From a bacterium Scap17 (lineage in GTDB: Bacteria > Pseudomonadota > Gammaproteobacteria > Pseudomonadales > Halomonadaceae), in NCBI GenBank assembly GCA_013376735.1, contig VINJ01000002.1, positions 62,001 through 126,000 on the forward strand: DNA of 64,000 bases. Reading direction: 5' to 3'. The notes under the pieces are model-generated. The model saw only the letters and a program-made list of their open reading frames with translations, did no database searches and was not told the origin of the DNA. Shown here in pieces: positions 52,579 to 61,010 of the stretch. The translations under genes were made by a program, and so were the position numbers. Positions within the stretch are counted from its first letter, which is position 1, and every line of letters begins with the position of its first letter.

Positions 52579-53229
52579 TCAGTCGCGCTTGAGGCGCAGA
52601 AGGTGACGCTCCCCTTCCTCGCCCGGCACTTCCAGCACCAATGTCTCGACCAGCGAGACACCCATCGGCAGGCGGGCAATCTCATCACTGGGGATGCGCC
52701 CTTTCATGGCCAGCCATTCGCCGCCCTCGGCGAGCACGGCCGCCGACAGATTGACGAAGGCATCGGTATCGGCGAAGGCACGCGAGATGATCTGCTCGAA
52801 CGGCGCGCCATCATAAGCTTCGATACGGACCTGGGTCGGGCTCAGATTCTTGAGGCCCAGTTCGTGGCCGGCCTGAATCTGGAAGCGCACCTTCTTGCCA
52901 TTCGAATCCAGCGGCACGACGGCGATGTCGGGACGCATGATCGCGATCACGATGCTGGGCAGGCCCGGGCCGGCTCCCACATCCAGTAGGCGAGGTCCAT
53001 GGATATAGGGCAGCACACTGAGGCTGTCGAGCAGATGGCGAGTCACCATCGCCTCCGGCTCACGTATCGCGGTGAGGTTATAGGCGCGATTCCACTTGTG
53101 CAACAGCACCAGCAACGTCATCAGCTGAGCATGTTGTTCCTCGCTCAACTCTACTCCCATGGCGCTGGCACCGCGGCTGAGCAGCTGAGCGCAACGTTCA
53201 CGCTGTGTCTCGTTGAGCGTCTGGCTCAT
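52579..53229 (-). CDS. rsmG: 16S rRNA (guanine527-N7)-methyltransferase RsmG
   Basis: RsmG (GidB) methylates G527 of 16S rRNA using SAM; its loss gives low-level streptomycin resistance. The 216-residue protein has the SAM-binding motif [13 protein letters not shown] (residues 81-93), [20 protein letters not shown] before it, and [12 protein letters not shown] later, all RsmG blocks. Its ATG overlaps the mnmG stop by four bases, so it is translated with mnmG. Length is close to 207 in E. coli. The gene lies between mnmG and parA. Confidence 0.97.
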   Translation of the reverse strand: MSQTLNETQRERCAQLLSRGASAMGVELSEEQHAQLMTLLVLLHKWNRAYNLTAIREPEAMVTRHLLDSLSVLPYIHGPRLLDVGAGPGLPSIVIAIMRPDIAVVPLDSNGKKVRFQIQAGHELGLKNLSPTQVRIEAYDGAPFEQIISRAFADTDAFVNLSAAVLAEGGEWLAMKGRIPSDEIARLPMGVSLVETLVLEVPGEEGERHLLRLKRD

Positions 53230-55148
53230 TGCGCGACTCCCGTGTCAGTCGTTGCGGCATCTGCGGGTGTCTCCGCCTTGATCAGCTGACGCTTCTTCAA
53301 GTGAATCAACAGGATGGAGACGGCTGCCGGCGTGACACCGGAAATGCGACCGGCCTGGGCCAGCGTCGCCGGGCGCGCTTCGTTGAGCTTCTGCTTGATC
53401 TCGTTGGAGAGACCATCGACGGAATCATAGTCGAGGCTGGTCGGCAGTTCGGTGTGCTCGTGACGGCGCAGGCGGTCGATCTCCTCCTGCTGACGCTGGA
53501 TATAGCCTGCGTACTTGGCAGTGATCTGCACCTGTTCGGCGATGCGCCAGTCGTCGACCCCTTCCCCTTTCAGGCCTGCCACATCCGGATACTCGAGCTC
53601 CGGACGCTTGAGCAGCTCCATCAGGCTGGCTTCGCGCTTGAGCGGCGAGCTGAGCTTGTCGCTCAACGGGGCCAGCTCCGGGCTCTTCGGCGTCAGCCAG
53701 GTGCTCTCGAGACGCGCGGTCTCGCGGGCGATGGCTTCACGCTTGCGATCGAAGGCTTCCCAGCGGGCGTCATCGATCAGGCCCAGCTCGCGCCCCTTGG
53801 CGGTCAGACGCAGATCAGCATTGTCCTCACGCAGCAACAGGCGATATTCGGCACGCGAGGTGAACATGCGGTACGGCTCGCGCGTGCCGAGGGTGATCAG
53901 GTCATCGACCATCACACCGGTGTAGGCCTCGTCACGCAGCGGATACCAGGACTCGTCGTCAGTGGCGCGCAAGGCGGCATTGACGCCCGCCAGCAGCCCC
54001 TGGGCACCGGCTTCTTCATAGCCGGTGGTGCCATTGATCTGACCGGCGAAGTAGAGGTTCTTGATGAAACGCGTCTCCAGGGAGTGATGCAGGTCCTGGG
54101 GATTGAAGAAATCGTACTCGATGGCGTAGCCGGGACGCGTGATATGCGCGTTCTCCATGCCACGGATCGAGCGCACCACCTCGAGCTGCGTATCGAAGGG
54201 CAGCGAGGTGGAGATGCCGTTGGGATACAGCTCATGGGTATTCAGGCCTTCCGGCTCGATGAAGACCTGGTGGCTGTTCTTGTCGGCGAAGCGATGCACC
54301 TTGTCCTCGATGGACGGGCAGTAACGCGGCCCGATGCCATCGATGACGCCGGAGTACATCGGCGAGCGATCGAGATTGGCGAAGATGATCTCGTGAGTGC
54401 GCTCGTTGGTGTGCGTGATGTAGCAGTTGACCTGCTCCGGCTGCATCTCACGGCTGCCCATGTAAGACATCACCGGACGCGGCGTATCACCCGGCTGGGC
54501 TTCCATCTTGCTGAAGTCGACGCTCTTGGCATCGATGCGCGGCGGGGTGCCTGTCTTGAGGCGATCGACCCGGAACGGCAGTTCACGCAGACGCGAGGCC
54601 AGGCCATTGGCGGGCGGATCACCGGCACGGCCACCGGCATGGTTGTCCAGGCCGATGTGAATCACGCCGCCGAGGAAGGTCCCGGTCGCCAGCACCACCG
54701 TGGTGGCGTGGAAGCGGATCCCGGTCTGGGTGACGACGCCCCGCACGGTCTCGCCGTCGACGATCAGGTCTTCCGCACCCTGCTGGAACAGCGTCAGGTT
54801 CGGCTGGTTTTCCAGCACGTTGCGGATCGCGGCCTTGTACAGCGCCCGGTCAGCCTGGGCGCGAGTGGCACGCACTGCCGGCCCCTTGCGGGCATTCAGA
54901 GTACGGAACTGGATACCCGCCATGTCGGTGGCCAGGCCCATGGCACCGCCCAGCGCATCGATTTCCTTGACCAGATGGCTCTTGCCGATCCCGCCAATGG
55001 CGGGATTGCAGGACATCTGGCCCAGCGTCTCGATGTTATGGGTCAGCAGCAGGGTCTGACGGCCCATGCGGGCAGCAGCCAGTGCGGCTTCCGTACCGGC
55101 ATGACCGCCGCCGATGACGATCACGTCAAAGCGGTTCGGGTAATCCAC
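53226..55148 (-). CDS. mnmG: tRNA uridine-5-carboxymethylaminomethyl modification enzyme MnmG
   Basis: MnmG (GidA) with MnmE forms cmnm5 at the wobble uridine of certain tRNAs, using FAD, NADH and methylene-tetrahydrofolate. The 640-residue protein has the FAD motif [10 protein letters not shown] (from residue 13), [20 protein letters not shown] and [17 protein letters not shown]-like [20 protein letters not shown]. The start is GTG at 55146-55148: it gives the N-terminus [15 protein letters not shown], aligned with E. coli MFYPDPFDVI, and GAGGTG lies just upstream. Another GTG at 55169 would add seven residues. mnmE, its partner and frequent neighbour in pseudomonads, is not adjacent. Confidence 0.97.
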   Translation of the reverse strand: MDYPNRFDVIVIGGGHAGTEAALAAARMGRQTLLLTHNIETLGQMSCNPAIGGIGKSHLVKEIDALGGAMGLATDMAGIQFRTLNARKGPAVRATRAQADRALYKAAIRNVLENQPNLTLFQQGAEDLIVDGETVRGVVTQTGIRFHATTVVLATGTFLGGVIHIGLDNHAGGRAGDPPANGLASRLRELPFRVDRLKTGTPPRIDAKSVDFSKMEAQPGDTPRPVMSYMGSREMQPEQVNCYITHTNERTHEIIFANLDRSPMYSGVIDGIGPRYCPSIEDKVHRFADKNSHQVFIEPEGLNTHELYPNGISTSLPFDTQLEVVRSIRGMENAHITRPGYAIEYDFFNPQDLHHSLETRFIKNLYFAGQINGTTGYEEAGAQGLLAGVNAALRATDDESWYPLRDEAYTGVMVDDLITLGTREPYRMFTSRAEYRLLLREDNADLRLTAKGRELGLIDDARWEAFDRKREAIARETARLESTWLTPKSPELAPLSDKLSSPLKREASLMELLKRPELEYPDVAGLKGEGVDDWRIAEQVQITAKYAGYIQRQQEEIDRLRRHEHTELPTSLDYDSVDGLSNEIKQKLNEARPATLAQAGRISGVTPAAVSILLIHLKKRQLIKAETPADAATTDTGVAQ

Positions 55149-55611
55149 GTTGGCACCTCGGGGTATCACGAAACTTGGATGAAGCGCTGTTCGCTGGTTG
55201 GCGAAGCAGGCAAATCGGCCAGGCAGGGCGATGAATCGATGCCTGGATGAATCAAGGACTGCCAGACGGCATGGCGAATGATGTCCGTCGCCGAAGGCAT
55301 GTGCTCGACCGGTGAGGGAGCTTGCAAGCCAGCAGGATGACGTCCGGGCCGCACAGTATAAACCGCCTGTGGGTAAGCGTCAGGAGTTTTCCACAGCGCC
55401 GTGCCCTGGCAGGCCGTGAATGAATGCCCGGGTTGTTTCTACTCAGGCATCAATCCACGCCGTGACGATTCACGAGTCTTGCGGATACGACACGTTGATT
55501 TTCCGGCGAGGGATGTCCTGACCAGACAGCCGTTCGTTATCCCGAACACTTCGGGTTCGGTGGGTTCACGTCAGGTCGATCGTGAGGTCTCGGTCCGTCC
55601 TTCGGGTTTCC

Positions 55612-55745
55612 GGATAACAAGATTATATAAAGAAAAGAAAAAGGGGTTTTGTTGATGTTGTAACTACTGTTGTGGACAAAATCAGTGGGAAATCGACTTT
55701 ATCCGTTACAAATCAAAAGCTTACGATGTTGATATAGTTGGGGAG
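55612..55745. other. AT-rich stretch, candidate DNA unwinding element
   Basis: A run of A/T-rich sequence beginning GGATAACAAGATTATATAA stands out from the GC-rich genome. It sits inside the DnaA-box cluster, where an unwinding element is expected. Confidence 0.5.
55711..55723 (+). promoter_or_regulatory. Perfect IHF consensus site
   Basis: AATCAAAAGCTTA matches the IHF consensus WATCAANNNNTTR at all defined positions. It lies inside the AT-rich part of the oriC-like region; IHF bends DNA at E. coli oriC too. Confidence 0.55.
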
Positions 55746-56403
55746 AAAATGCGGAGTACTTGAGGACGTCACTGGTCGCTTCCTGTGGATGAAATGCGCC
55801 CTTGTCCACATCCCCGATTATCCCCTGATTCATACCGAACTGGTACCCGACTTTTCTGCCCTGCTGTGCACAAGTGGCGTTGTTACCCACAACCCTAGTG
55901 CTGCATGGCCTGACGGCAAGAAGGCCGCGGATAATGCCGGAAAATGTCCACAGAGGCAAATGTCGATTTCCTGCGCTGGCCAAAGCTGTAGACAGTCATG
56001 GGATAAGTGGTGCGTGAATGCCTACAGGCCCCGTCAGTGGTGCCAATGACGCGATGCGTCCCAGCCTGTGGATACTTTTTCGCTTGTTTTGCCCGTATCG
56101 GCCGCTGAGATTGCCTGAACGCTGTCCCGGCGGCTCACGGTGCACGTTATCCTCGTGTGGTTTTCCGGCTAGGCCCCTGATTTATCCCTGCTTTTCACAC
56201 GCTAAAGCGACGCTTGAGTGAGGGCTGCCAGGCGGGGAAAGCGTCATTTCTTCGAGCGTCGAGGCGTGTTTGCGTGACCTGGCAAGGGGGTGGCCGGGGC
56301 CAAAAAAATTCGTTTTTTTCTTCTCGAAATGCCGACAGAAGGCGTGGAGGGAGAAGATTTTTCATCGTTTGGCGATCCGCAGGGCTCGCAAGCCTCTCTG
56401 AGG

Positions 56404-56437
56404 ACAAAAAAATGCCCCGACCTGACGGTCGGGGCAT
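56404..56437 (-). terminator. Terminator of amino acid ABC transporter operon
   Basis: ATGCCCCGACC (56412-56422) pairs perfectly with GGTCGGGGCAT (56427-56437) around TGAC. On the minus strand the stem is followed by a seven-T tract. Confidence 0.92.
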
Positions 56438-56522
56438 GCCCGCTGCCATGCGTGCAGCGGGTGGGACATCACGTGCTCAAGGCGTGTCCGGACAGTGGTT
56501 CAGCGAGCCTTGTGGAAGACGC

Positions 56523-57269
56523 TCAGTGGGATAGTACGCGGGCCAGGAAGCTCTGGGTGCGTGGATGTTGCGGCGTATCGAAGACCTGCTCTGGCGTGCC
56601 TTCCTCGACGATGCTGCCCTGATGGATGAACACCACCCGGTCTGCCACTTCACGGGCAAAACTCATTTCATGGGTGACGATCATCATCGTCATGCCTTCG
56701 CGGGCCAGCTTGCGCATGACATCGAGCACCTCGCCAATCATTTCCGGGTCCAGTGCCGAGGTGGGCTCATCGAACAGCATCAGGCGCGGTTCCATCGCCA
56801 GTGAGCGGGCAATGGCCACGCGTTGCTGCTGGCCACCGGAGAGTTGCCCCGGGTACTTGTCGGCCTGCTCGAGGATATTGACCCGCTCGAGCAGCGTATC
56901 GGCTTGCTGCTCGGCCGCCGGACGCGAGGTGCCGCGGACCTTGATGGGGGCCAGGCTGACGTTGTCACGCACGCTCATGTGCGGAAAGAGATTGAACTGC
57001 TGGAAGACCATGCCGACTTCGGTGCGTATCGCCTTGAGCGCCCTGTGGCTCTTGCCGTGGGCGATCAGCGAGTGCCCATCCACCTCGATGTTGCCGTCCT
57101 GAAACTCCTCCAGGCCGTTCACGCAGCGAATCAGTGTCGACTTGCCGGAGCCACTGGCCCCGATGATCACCACCACCTCTCCCTGGGCGATCTCGAGCTC
57201 GATGTCCTTGAGGACATGCAGGCTGCCGAAATGCTTGTTGAGCTTGTGCATCTTCACGATGGCAGTCAT
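56523..57269 (-). CDS. Polar amino acid ABC transporter ATP-binding protein (GlnQ-like)
   Basis: This 248-residue ATPase energises amino acid import. It has Walker [10 protein letters not shown] (residues 37-45), the Q-loop [16 protein letters not shown], the signature [15 protein letters not shown] near residue 140 and Walker [16 protein letters not shown]. It closely resembles GlnQ/ArtP/HisP ATPases of the polar amino acid family. It lies downstream of the permease gene (110 bases) and ends before a strong terminator, so it is the last gene of a three-gene minus-strand operon. Substrate is set by the binding protein. Confidence 0.95.
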   Translation of the reverse strand: MTAIVKMHKLNKHFGSLHVLKDIELEIAQGEVVVIIGASGSGKSTLIRCVNGLEEFQDGNIEVDGHSLIAHGKSHRALKAIRTEVGMVFQQFNLFPHMSVRDNVSLAPIKVRGTSRPAAEQQADTLLERVNILEQADKYPGQLSGGQQQRVAIARSLAMEPRLMLFDEPTSALDPEMIGEVLDVMRKLAREGMTMMIVTHEMSFAREVADRVVFIHQGSIVEEGTPEQVFDTPQHPRTQSFLARVLSH

Positions 57270-57378
57270 GGGGCGCTCCGAACCGGCGCTGCATGCCGGA
57301 AGGTCGTCAGAGAAATGAGATCAGGCAGAAGGAGAGATGGCGCGGCGATATCCGTCACGTTTGGGGGGCAGAGAGACA

Positions 57379-58050
57379 TCATTGGCCCACCAACCCGCGG
57401 CGCTCGAGCAACCGCAAGCCAAATGACAGGCTGAGGGTGATCACCAGATACAGCAGCGCGACCATGAAGTAGGTTTCCAGCGCATTGAAGGTAGTGGCGA
57501 TATGAATCTGCCCCTGACGCACCAGCTCACCGACACCGATCACCGAGAACAGCGAGGTGTCCTTGATCGAGACGATGCCCTGGTTGCCCAGCGCGGGAAT
57601 CATGCGGCGCAGCGCCTGGGGCCAGATGACATAGCGGAAGGTCTGCGGGATGGAAAGGCCGAGTGACAGGCCGGCTTCCCGCTGGCCACGGGCGATGGAT
57701 TGCACGCCACCGCGCACGATTTCCGAGATATAGGCCGCCGAGTTCAAGGCGATCGCGGCGATGCCGGCGGTCAGGGCATCGATGGGGCCACCGATGATCT
57801 GCGGCAGGCCATAGAAGATGAAGAGCACCTGGACGAGCACCGGGGTGCCACGGAAGATCTCGATATAGGCGGTGGCGACCCAGCGCAGGATCCGGCTGGG
57901 AGACAGGCTCAGCAGTCCGAACAGGATGCCGAGCACGAAGCCGATGGCGAGGCCACCGAAGGAAATGGCGAGGGTCCAGGGAATGCCCTCGAGCAGGTAG
58001 GGCACCGAATTGAGTGCGGCCTGCCAATCAAACTGGAACTGAACGTCCAC
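57379..58050 (-). CDS. Polar amino acid ABC transporter permease (GlnP-like)
   Basis: This 223-residue inner-membrane protein is a His/Glu/Gln/Arg-type permease, usually working as a homodimer. It has about five membrane helices, the N-terminal family motif GIPWTLAISFGGLAIGFVLG, YIEIFRGTPVLVQVLFIFYG, and the EAA loop REAGLSLGLSIPQTFRYVIW. The start is GTG at 58048-58050 behind CCAAGGAGCCCCCC. It lies between the binding-protein gene and the ATPase gene, with gaps of 174 and 109 bases. Only one permease gene is present, consistent with a homodimer. Confidence 0.94.
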   Translation of the reverse strand: MDVQFQFDWQAALNSVPYLLEGIPWTLAISFGGLAIGFVLGILFGLLSLSPSRILRWVATAYIEIFRGTPVLVQVLFIFYGLPQIIGGPIDALTAGIAAIALNSAAYISEIVRGGVQSIARGQREAGLSLGLSIPQTFRYVIWPQALRRMIPALGNQGIVSIKDTSLFSVIGVGELVRQGQIHIATTFNALETYFMVALLYLVITLSLSFGLRLLERRGLVGQ

Positions 58051-58156
58051 GGGGGGCTCCTTGGCACGAACCTCTCATGCACCGCTGGGCGCGCCGGAGG
58101 TTCGAGACGACCGACATTCCGGCAGGCTGTCGCTGCCGAAATGTCGTGATGATGAT

Positions 58157-58192
58157 CTGTACTACGCTCTGCACTATGTTCTGCGCTACGCG
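58157..58192. repeat. Three imperfect 12-bp tandem repeats
   Basis: CTGTACTACGCT, CTGCACTATGTT and CTGCGCTACGCG follow each other directly in the gap between the binding-protein and permease genes. All fit CTGYRCTAYGYK except the last base of the third. Confidence 0.6.
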
Positions 58193-58224
58193 ACGTGAGG
58201 CGTCTTAGGCGAGTTGGAAGCGGC

Positions 58225-58986
58225 TTACTGGCTGTCGCCGGGCATGGCGCCGAACCACTTCTGGTAGATCTCGGCATAGCTGCCATCGGACTTCATCTCG
58301 GCCAGCGCCTTGTTGGCGGCCTCGGTCCACTCGCTGCCTTCGGTGAAGGCGATGCCGTATTGCTGGCCTTCATAGAGCGGCCCCACCGTCTTGACGCGTC
58401 CATTGCCCTTGGTCTTGGCGAAGTAGCCGACGTTGGGGGCATCGTAGAAGACGGCATCGACGCTGCCGGACATCAGGGCCATGTACATGTCGGCGCTGCC
58501 CGGATAAGGCGTGATGGTGGAGTCACCGAGGTTGGCGGTGAGATAGTCGTAACTGGTGGATCCGATCTTGGTACCGACCTTCTTGCCTTCCAGGCCCTCG
58601 ATGTCCTCGATGTCGCCGTTGTTGGCCGAGGTCAGAATCTGCAGGCCGGAGTCATAGTAGGGATCGGTGAAGTCGACGACCTTCTCGCGTGCTTCGGTGA
58701 TGGTGATGCCGGCGATGGCGACATCGACGCTACCGGTCTGCACGGCCGGGATGATGCCATTGAAGTCCATGGTCTTGAGGTCGATATCGAAGCCGGCGCG
58801 CTCGCCGATGGCATTGAGGATGTCGATATCGAAGCCGACCATCTCGCCGCTTTCCTGATCGAGCATCTCGAAGGGCACGAAGCTCGGGTCGGTCGCCGCC
58901 TTGAGGGTGACGGCATGGGCAGCGCTGGCCATGAAGGTGGCGGCCGCAAGGCCAGAGAGGGAGGCCAGCAGGTGAGAACTGCGCAT
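58225..58986 (-). CDS. Polar amino acid ABC transporter substrate-binding protein (GlnH-like)
   Basis: This 253-residue periplasmic protein captures the amino acid substrate. It has a signal peptide (MRSSHLLASLSGLAAATFMA, cleavage after about residue 25), then the family signature VGFDIDILNAIGERAGFDID, and GSVDVAIAGITITEAREKVV, both SBP_bac_3 blocks. GlnH-like binding of glutamine is likely from overall resemblance but arginine/histidine specificity cannot be excluded. The ATG at 58986 follows AGAGGAATGTAAA. The frame to 59100 adds 38 unrelated residues. It is the first gene of the operon. Confidence 0.94.
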   Translation of the reverse strand: MRSSHLLASLSGLAAATFMASAAHAVTLKAATDPSFVPFEMLDQESGEMVGFDIDILNAIGERAGFDIDLKTMDFNGIIPAVQTGSVDVAIAGITITEAREKVVDFTDPYYDSGLQILTSANNGDIEDIEGLEGKKVGTKIGSTSYDYLTANLGDSTITPYPGSADMYMALMSGSVDAVFYDAPNVGYFAKTKGNGRVKTVGPLYEGQQYGIAFTEGSEWTEAANKALAEMKSDGSYAEIYQKWFGAMPGDSQ

Positions 58987-59113
58987 TTTACATTCCTCTT
59001 TATATTTAGATTTTAGGATGTATAGCGTTTTTAGATTGACGAGCGCACCGGACCCCGTCAAGTCTCCCGCCTCTGCCATACCGCGAAGGGAAGCTGGCAA
59101 GCCACTGAGATGA

Positions 59114-59154
59114 CGAAAAAAAATCGCCCCTACCGGGAACCGGTAGGGGGCGAT
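59114..59154 (-). terminator. Terminator after erpA
   Basis: ATCGCCCCTACCGG (59123-59136) pairs with CCGGTAGGGGGCGAT (59140-59154, one bulged G). On the minus strand it is followed by a long T-tract (about eight). Confidence 0.92.
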
Positions 59155-59221
59155 CAGGCCTCAGCAAGGCGTCAATGTCGTGCGCGGGGCTGTCAGACCC
59201 TCACGATTAGATCCTCAATGA

Positions 59222-59575
59222 TCAGACCATGAAAGAAGATCCGCAGCCACAGGTGCTGGTGGCATTGGGGTTCTGGATCATGAAGCGGGCGCCTGCCAGA
59301 CCTTCCTCATAGTCGATCGTCGAGCCGACCAGATACTGATAGGACAGCGGGTCGATCACGATGGCGGCTTCGCCCAGCTCGACCACGGTGTCGTCATCGG
59401 CCAGATCGGTGGCGATATCGAAACCGTACTGGAAGCCGGAACAGCCGCCGCCAGTGACGTAGACCCTGAGACGCAGCTCCGGGTTGGCTTCTTCCGCGCG
59501 CAGCGCTGCAATCCGGGCACTGGCGCGCTCGGACAGGTACAACGGCGTGGGGATGAAGCTTTGTGCTTCGCTCAT
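59222..59575 (-). CDS. erpA: Iron-sulfur cluster insertion protein ErpA
   Basis: ErpA is an A-type carrier that delivers Fe-S clusters to target enzymes such as IspG. The 117-residue protein has the three cluster cysteines of the family: Cys45 in VTGGGCSGFQYGF and Cys109/Cys111 in TSTCGCGSSF. It carries the ErpA-type sequence DPLSYQYLVGSTIDYEEGL. The ATG at 59575 follows CAGGAGGCCCGC. It lies downstream of argC, as in Pseudomonas, and ends before a terminator. The gap of 147 bases suggests argC and erpA may be separately transcribed. Confidence 0.95.
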   Translation of the reverse strand: MSEAQSFIPTPLYLSERASARIAALRAEEANPELRLRVYVTGGGCSGFQYGFDIATDLADDDTVVELGEAAIVIDPLSYQYLVGSTIDYEEGLAGARFMIQNPNATSTCGCGSSFMV

Positions 59576-59722
59576 GCGGGCCTCCTGGAAGGAGTCGGAG
59601 GCCGGACGCTGAAGATAGCGCCCGGCACGGTATAGAGAACAGAATGACGCCTATTATCCCTATATCCGAGCAAAAGGGTCAACTTTGTCTGACGTGCTGC
59701 CTTGCGGGCGTACGCTGGCGGT

Positions 59723-60766
59723 TCAGGGCATCATCGCCGGCGCACCGACCCCCATCATCTCATCGAGACCGAACATCAGATTGAGGTTCTGGATGGCCTG
59801 GCCTGACGCGCCCTTGACCAGGTTGTCGATCACCGACAGCACCACCAGGGTGTCGCCGTTGCCCGGACGATGCAGGGCGATGCGGCACAGGTTGGTGCCC
59901 CGCACACTACGCGTCTCCGGATGGCTGCCCAGCGGCATGACATCGACGGCGGGGTGGTCGGCGTAGCGCTGTTCGAACAGCGTCTGCAGATCTTCCAGCG
60001 TGCCGCTGAAGCCGCTCAGACGCGGATAGAGGGTGGAGTGGATGCCGCGAATCATCGGCGTCAGGTGCGGGACAAAGGTCAGACCGACCGCGCTGCCGGC
60101 TGCCAGGTCCAGCCCCTGGGTGATTTCAGGCAGATGACGGTGGCCGGAGGCGCCGTAGGCCTTCATGGACTCGCCGGCTTCACACAGCAGAGAGCCGACC
60201 TTGGCACCGCGACCCGCGCCGGAGACGGCGGACTTGCAGTCGGCGATGATGTTGTCGGTCTCGATCAGGCCGGCTTCCAGCAGCGGGACCAGGCCCAGCT
60301 GCACGGAGGTCGGGTAGCAGCCCGGCACCGCGATCAGGCGCGCTTCGCGGATGGCATCGCGATTGACTTCCGGCAGGCCGTAGACGGCTTCGCCGAGCAG
60401 CTCCGGCGCGCCGTGCGGCTGGCCATACCACTCGGCCCAGACGTCGGCGTCCTTGATGCGGAAGTCCGCGGACAGGTCGATGACCCGCGTGCCGCGTGCC
60501 AGTAGATCGCCAGCCAGGGCGTGAGCGACACCGTGAGGCGTGGCGAAGAATACGGCGTCACAGGCGGCCAGCACCTCGGCATCCGGCTCGCTGAATGCGA
60601 GAGTGCCGTAGTGGCCGCGCAGATTGGGGTACATCTCGTCGACACGCACGCCCTTCTCGCTTCGCGAGGTGATCACGGTCACTTCCACCTGCGGATGGCT
60701 GGCCAGGAGCCTGAGGAGTTCCACTCCGGTGTAACCGGTGCCGCCGACGATACCTACCTTGATCAT
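59723..60766 (-). CDS. argC: N-acetyl-gamma-glutamyl-phosphate reductase
   Basis: ArgC reduces N-acetylglutamyl phosphate with NADPH, the third step of arginine synthesis. The 347-residue protein has the NADP motif [17 protein letters not shown] (residues 5-21), catalytic Cys150 in [10 protein letters not shown], and GHRHLPEI with a conserved histidine. The catalytic Cys and length agree with the type 1 ArgC family. It starts with ATG 60766; the upstream CLC gene is divergent, so they share a 244-base promoter region. Other arg genes are not nearby. Confidence 0.97.
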   Translation of the reverse strand: MIKVGIVGGTGYTGVELLRLLASHPQVEVTVITSRSEKGVRVDEMYPNLRGHYGTLAFSEPDAEVLAACDAVFFATPHGVAHALAGDLLARGTRVIDLSADFRIKDADVWAEWYGQPHGAPELLGEAVYGLPEVNRDAIREARLIAVPGCYPTSVQLGLVPLLEAGLIETDNIIADCKSAVSGAGRGAKVGSLLCEAGESMKAYGASGHRHLPEITQGLDLAAGSAVGLTFVPHLTPMIRGIHSTLYPRLSGFSGTLEDLQTLFEQRYADHPAVDVMPLGSHPETRSVRGTNLCRIALHRPGNGDTLVVLSVIDNLVKGASGQAIQNLNLMFGLDEMMGVGAPAMMP

Positions 60767-61010
60767 GCTGCCTCCCCGCCTTCGGGCGGTGTCCTGTTGA
60801 TGCGAGATGTAATCTTGTGTCCGATCTGCTGCTGCGACCTTTGGTGGCCTGTGCGCGAGACAGGCGTTGCGCCATGCTGTGCCGAGGTTGTCGGATTGCG
60901 CACGGTCGCGACGGTTCGCAATCGATATGATACACAGGTGTCAGGCGGGCAGTAATGCGCTGCCGACATGGATGTCCTCTGTCATTGCCAGTGCCTTCAA
61001 GGAGTCGTGA

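Larger units (their letters stand above)
55360..56080. other. Putative chromosomal replication origin (oriC-like region)
   Basis: The region contains several one-mismatch DnaA boxes: 55368-55376, 55387-55395, 55671-55679, 55784-55792, 55802-55810, 55865-55873, 55883-55891 and 56067-56075. It has an AT-rich block and a perfect IHF consensus site between them. Position beside mnmG-rsmG-parAB-atp is that of oriC in E. coli and Vibrio. None of the boxes is a perfect TTATCCACA, and dnaA is not in the window, so this remains a prediction. Confidence 0.6.
55149..56522. other. Large non-coding region next to mnmG
   Basis: About 1.37 kb without a convincing gene. It holds the oriC-like cluster (about 55360-56080), an A7-TTCG-T7 palindrome at 56302-56319, and the terminator of the amino acid ABC transporter operon at 56404-56437. 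Its base composition is clearly lower in GC than its surroundings in the 55610-55750 part. Short frames there look random. Confidence 0.7.
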
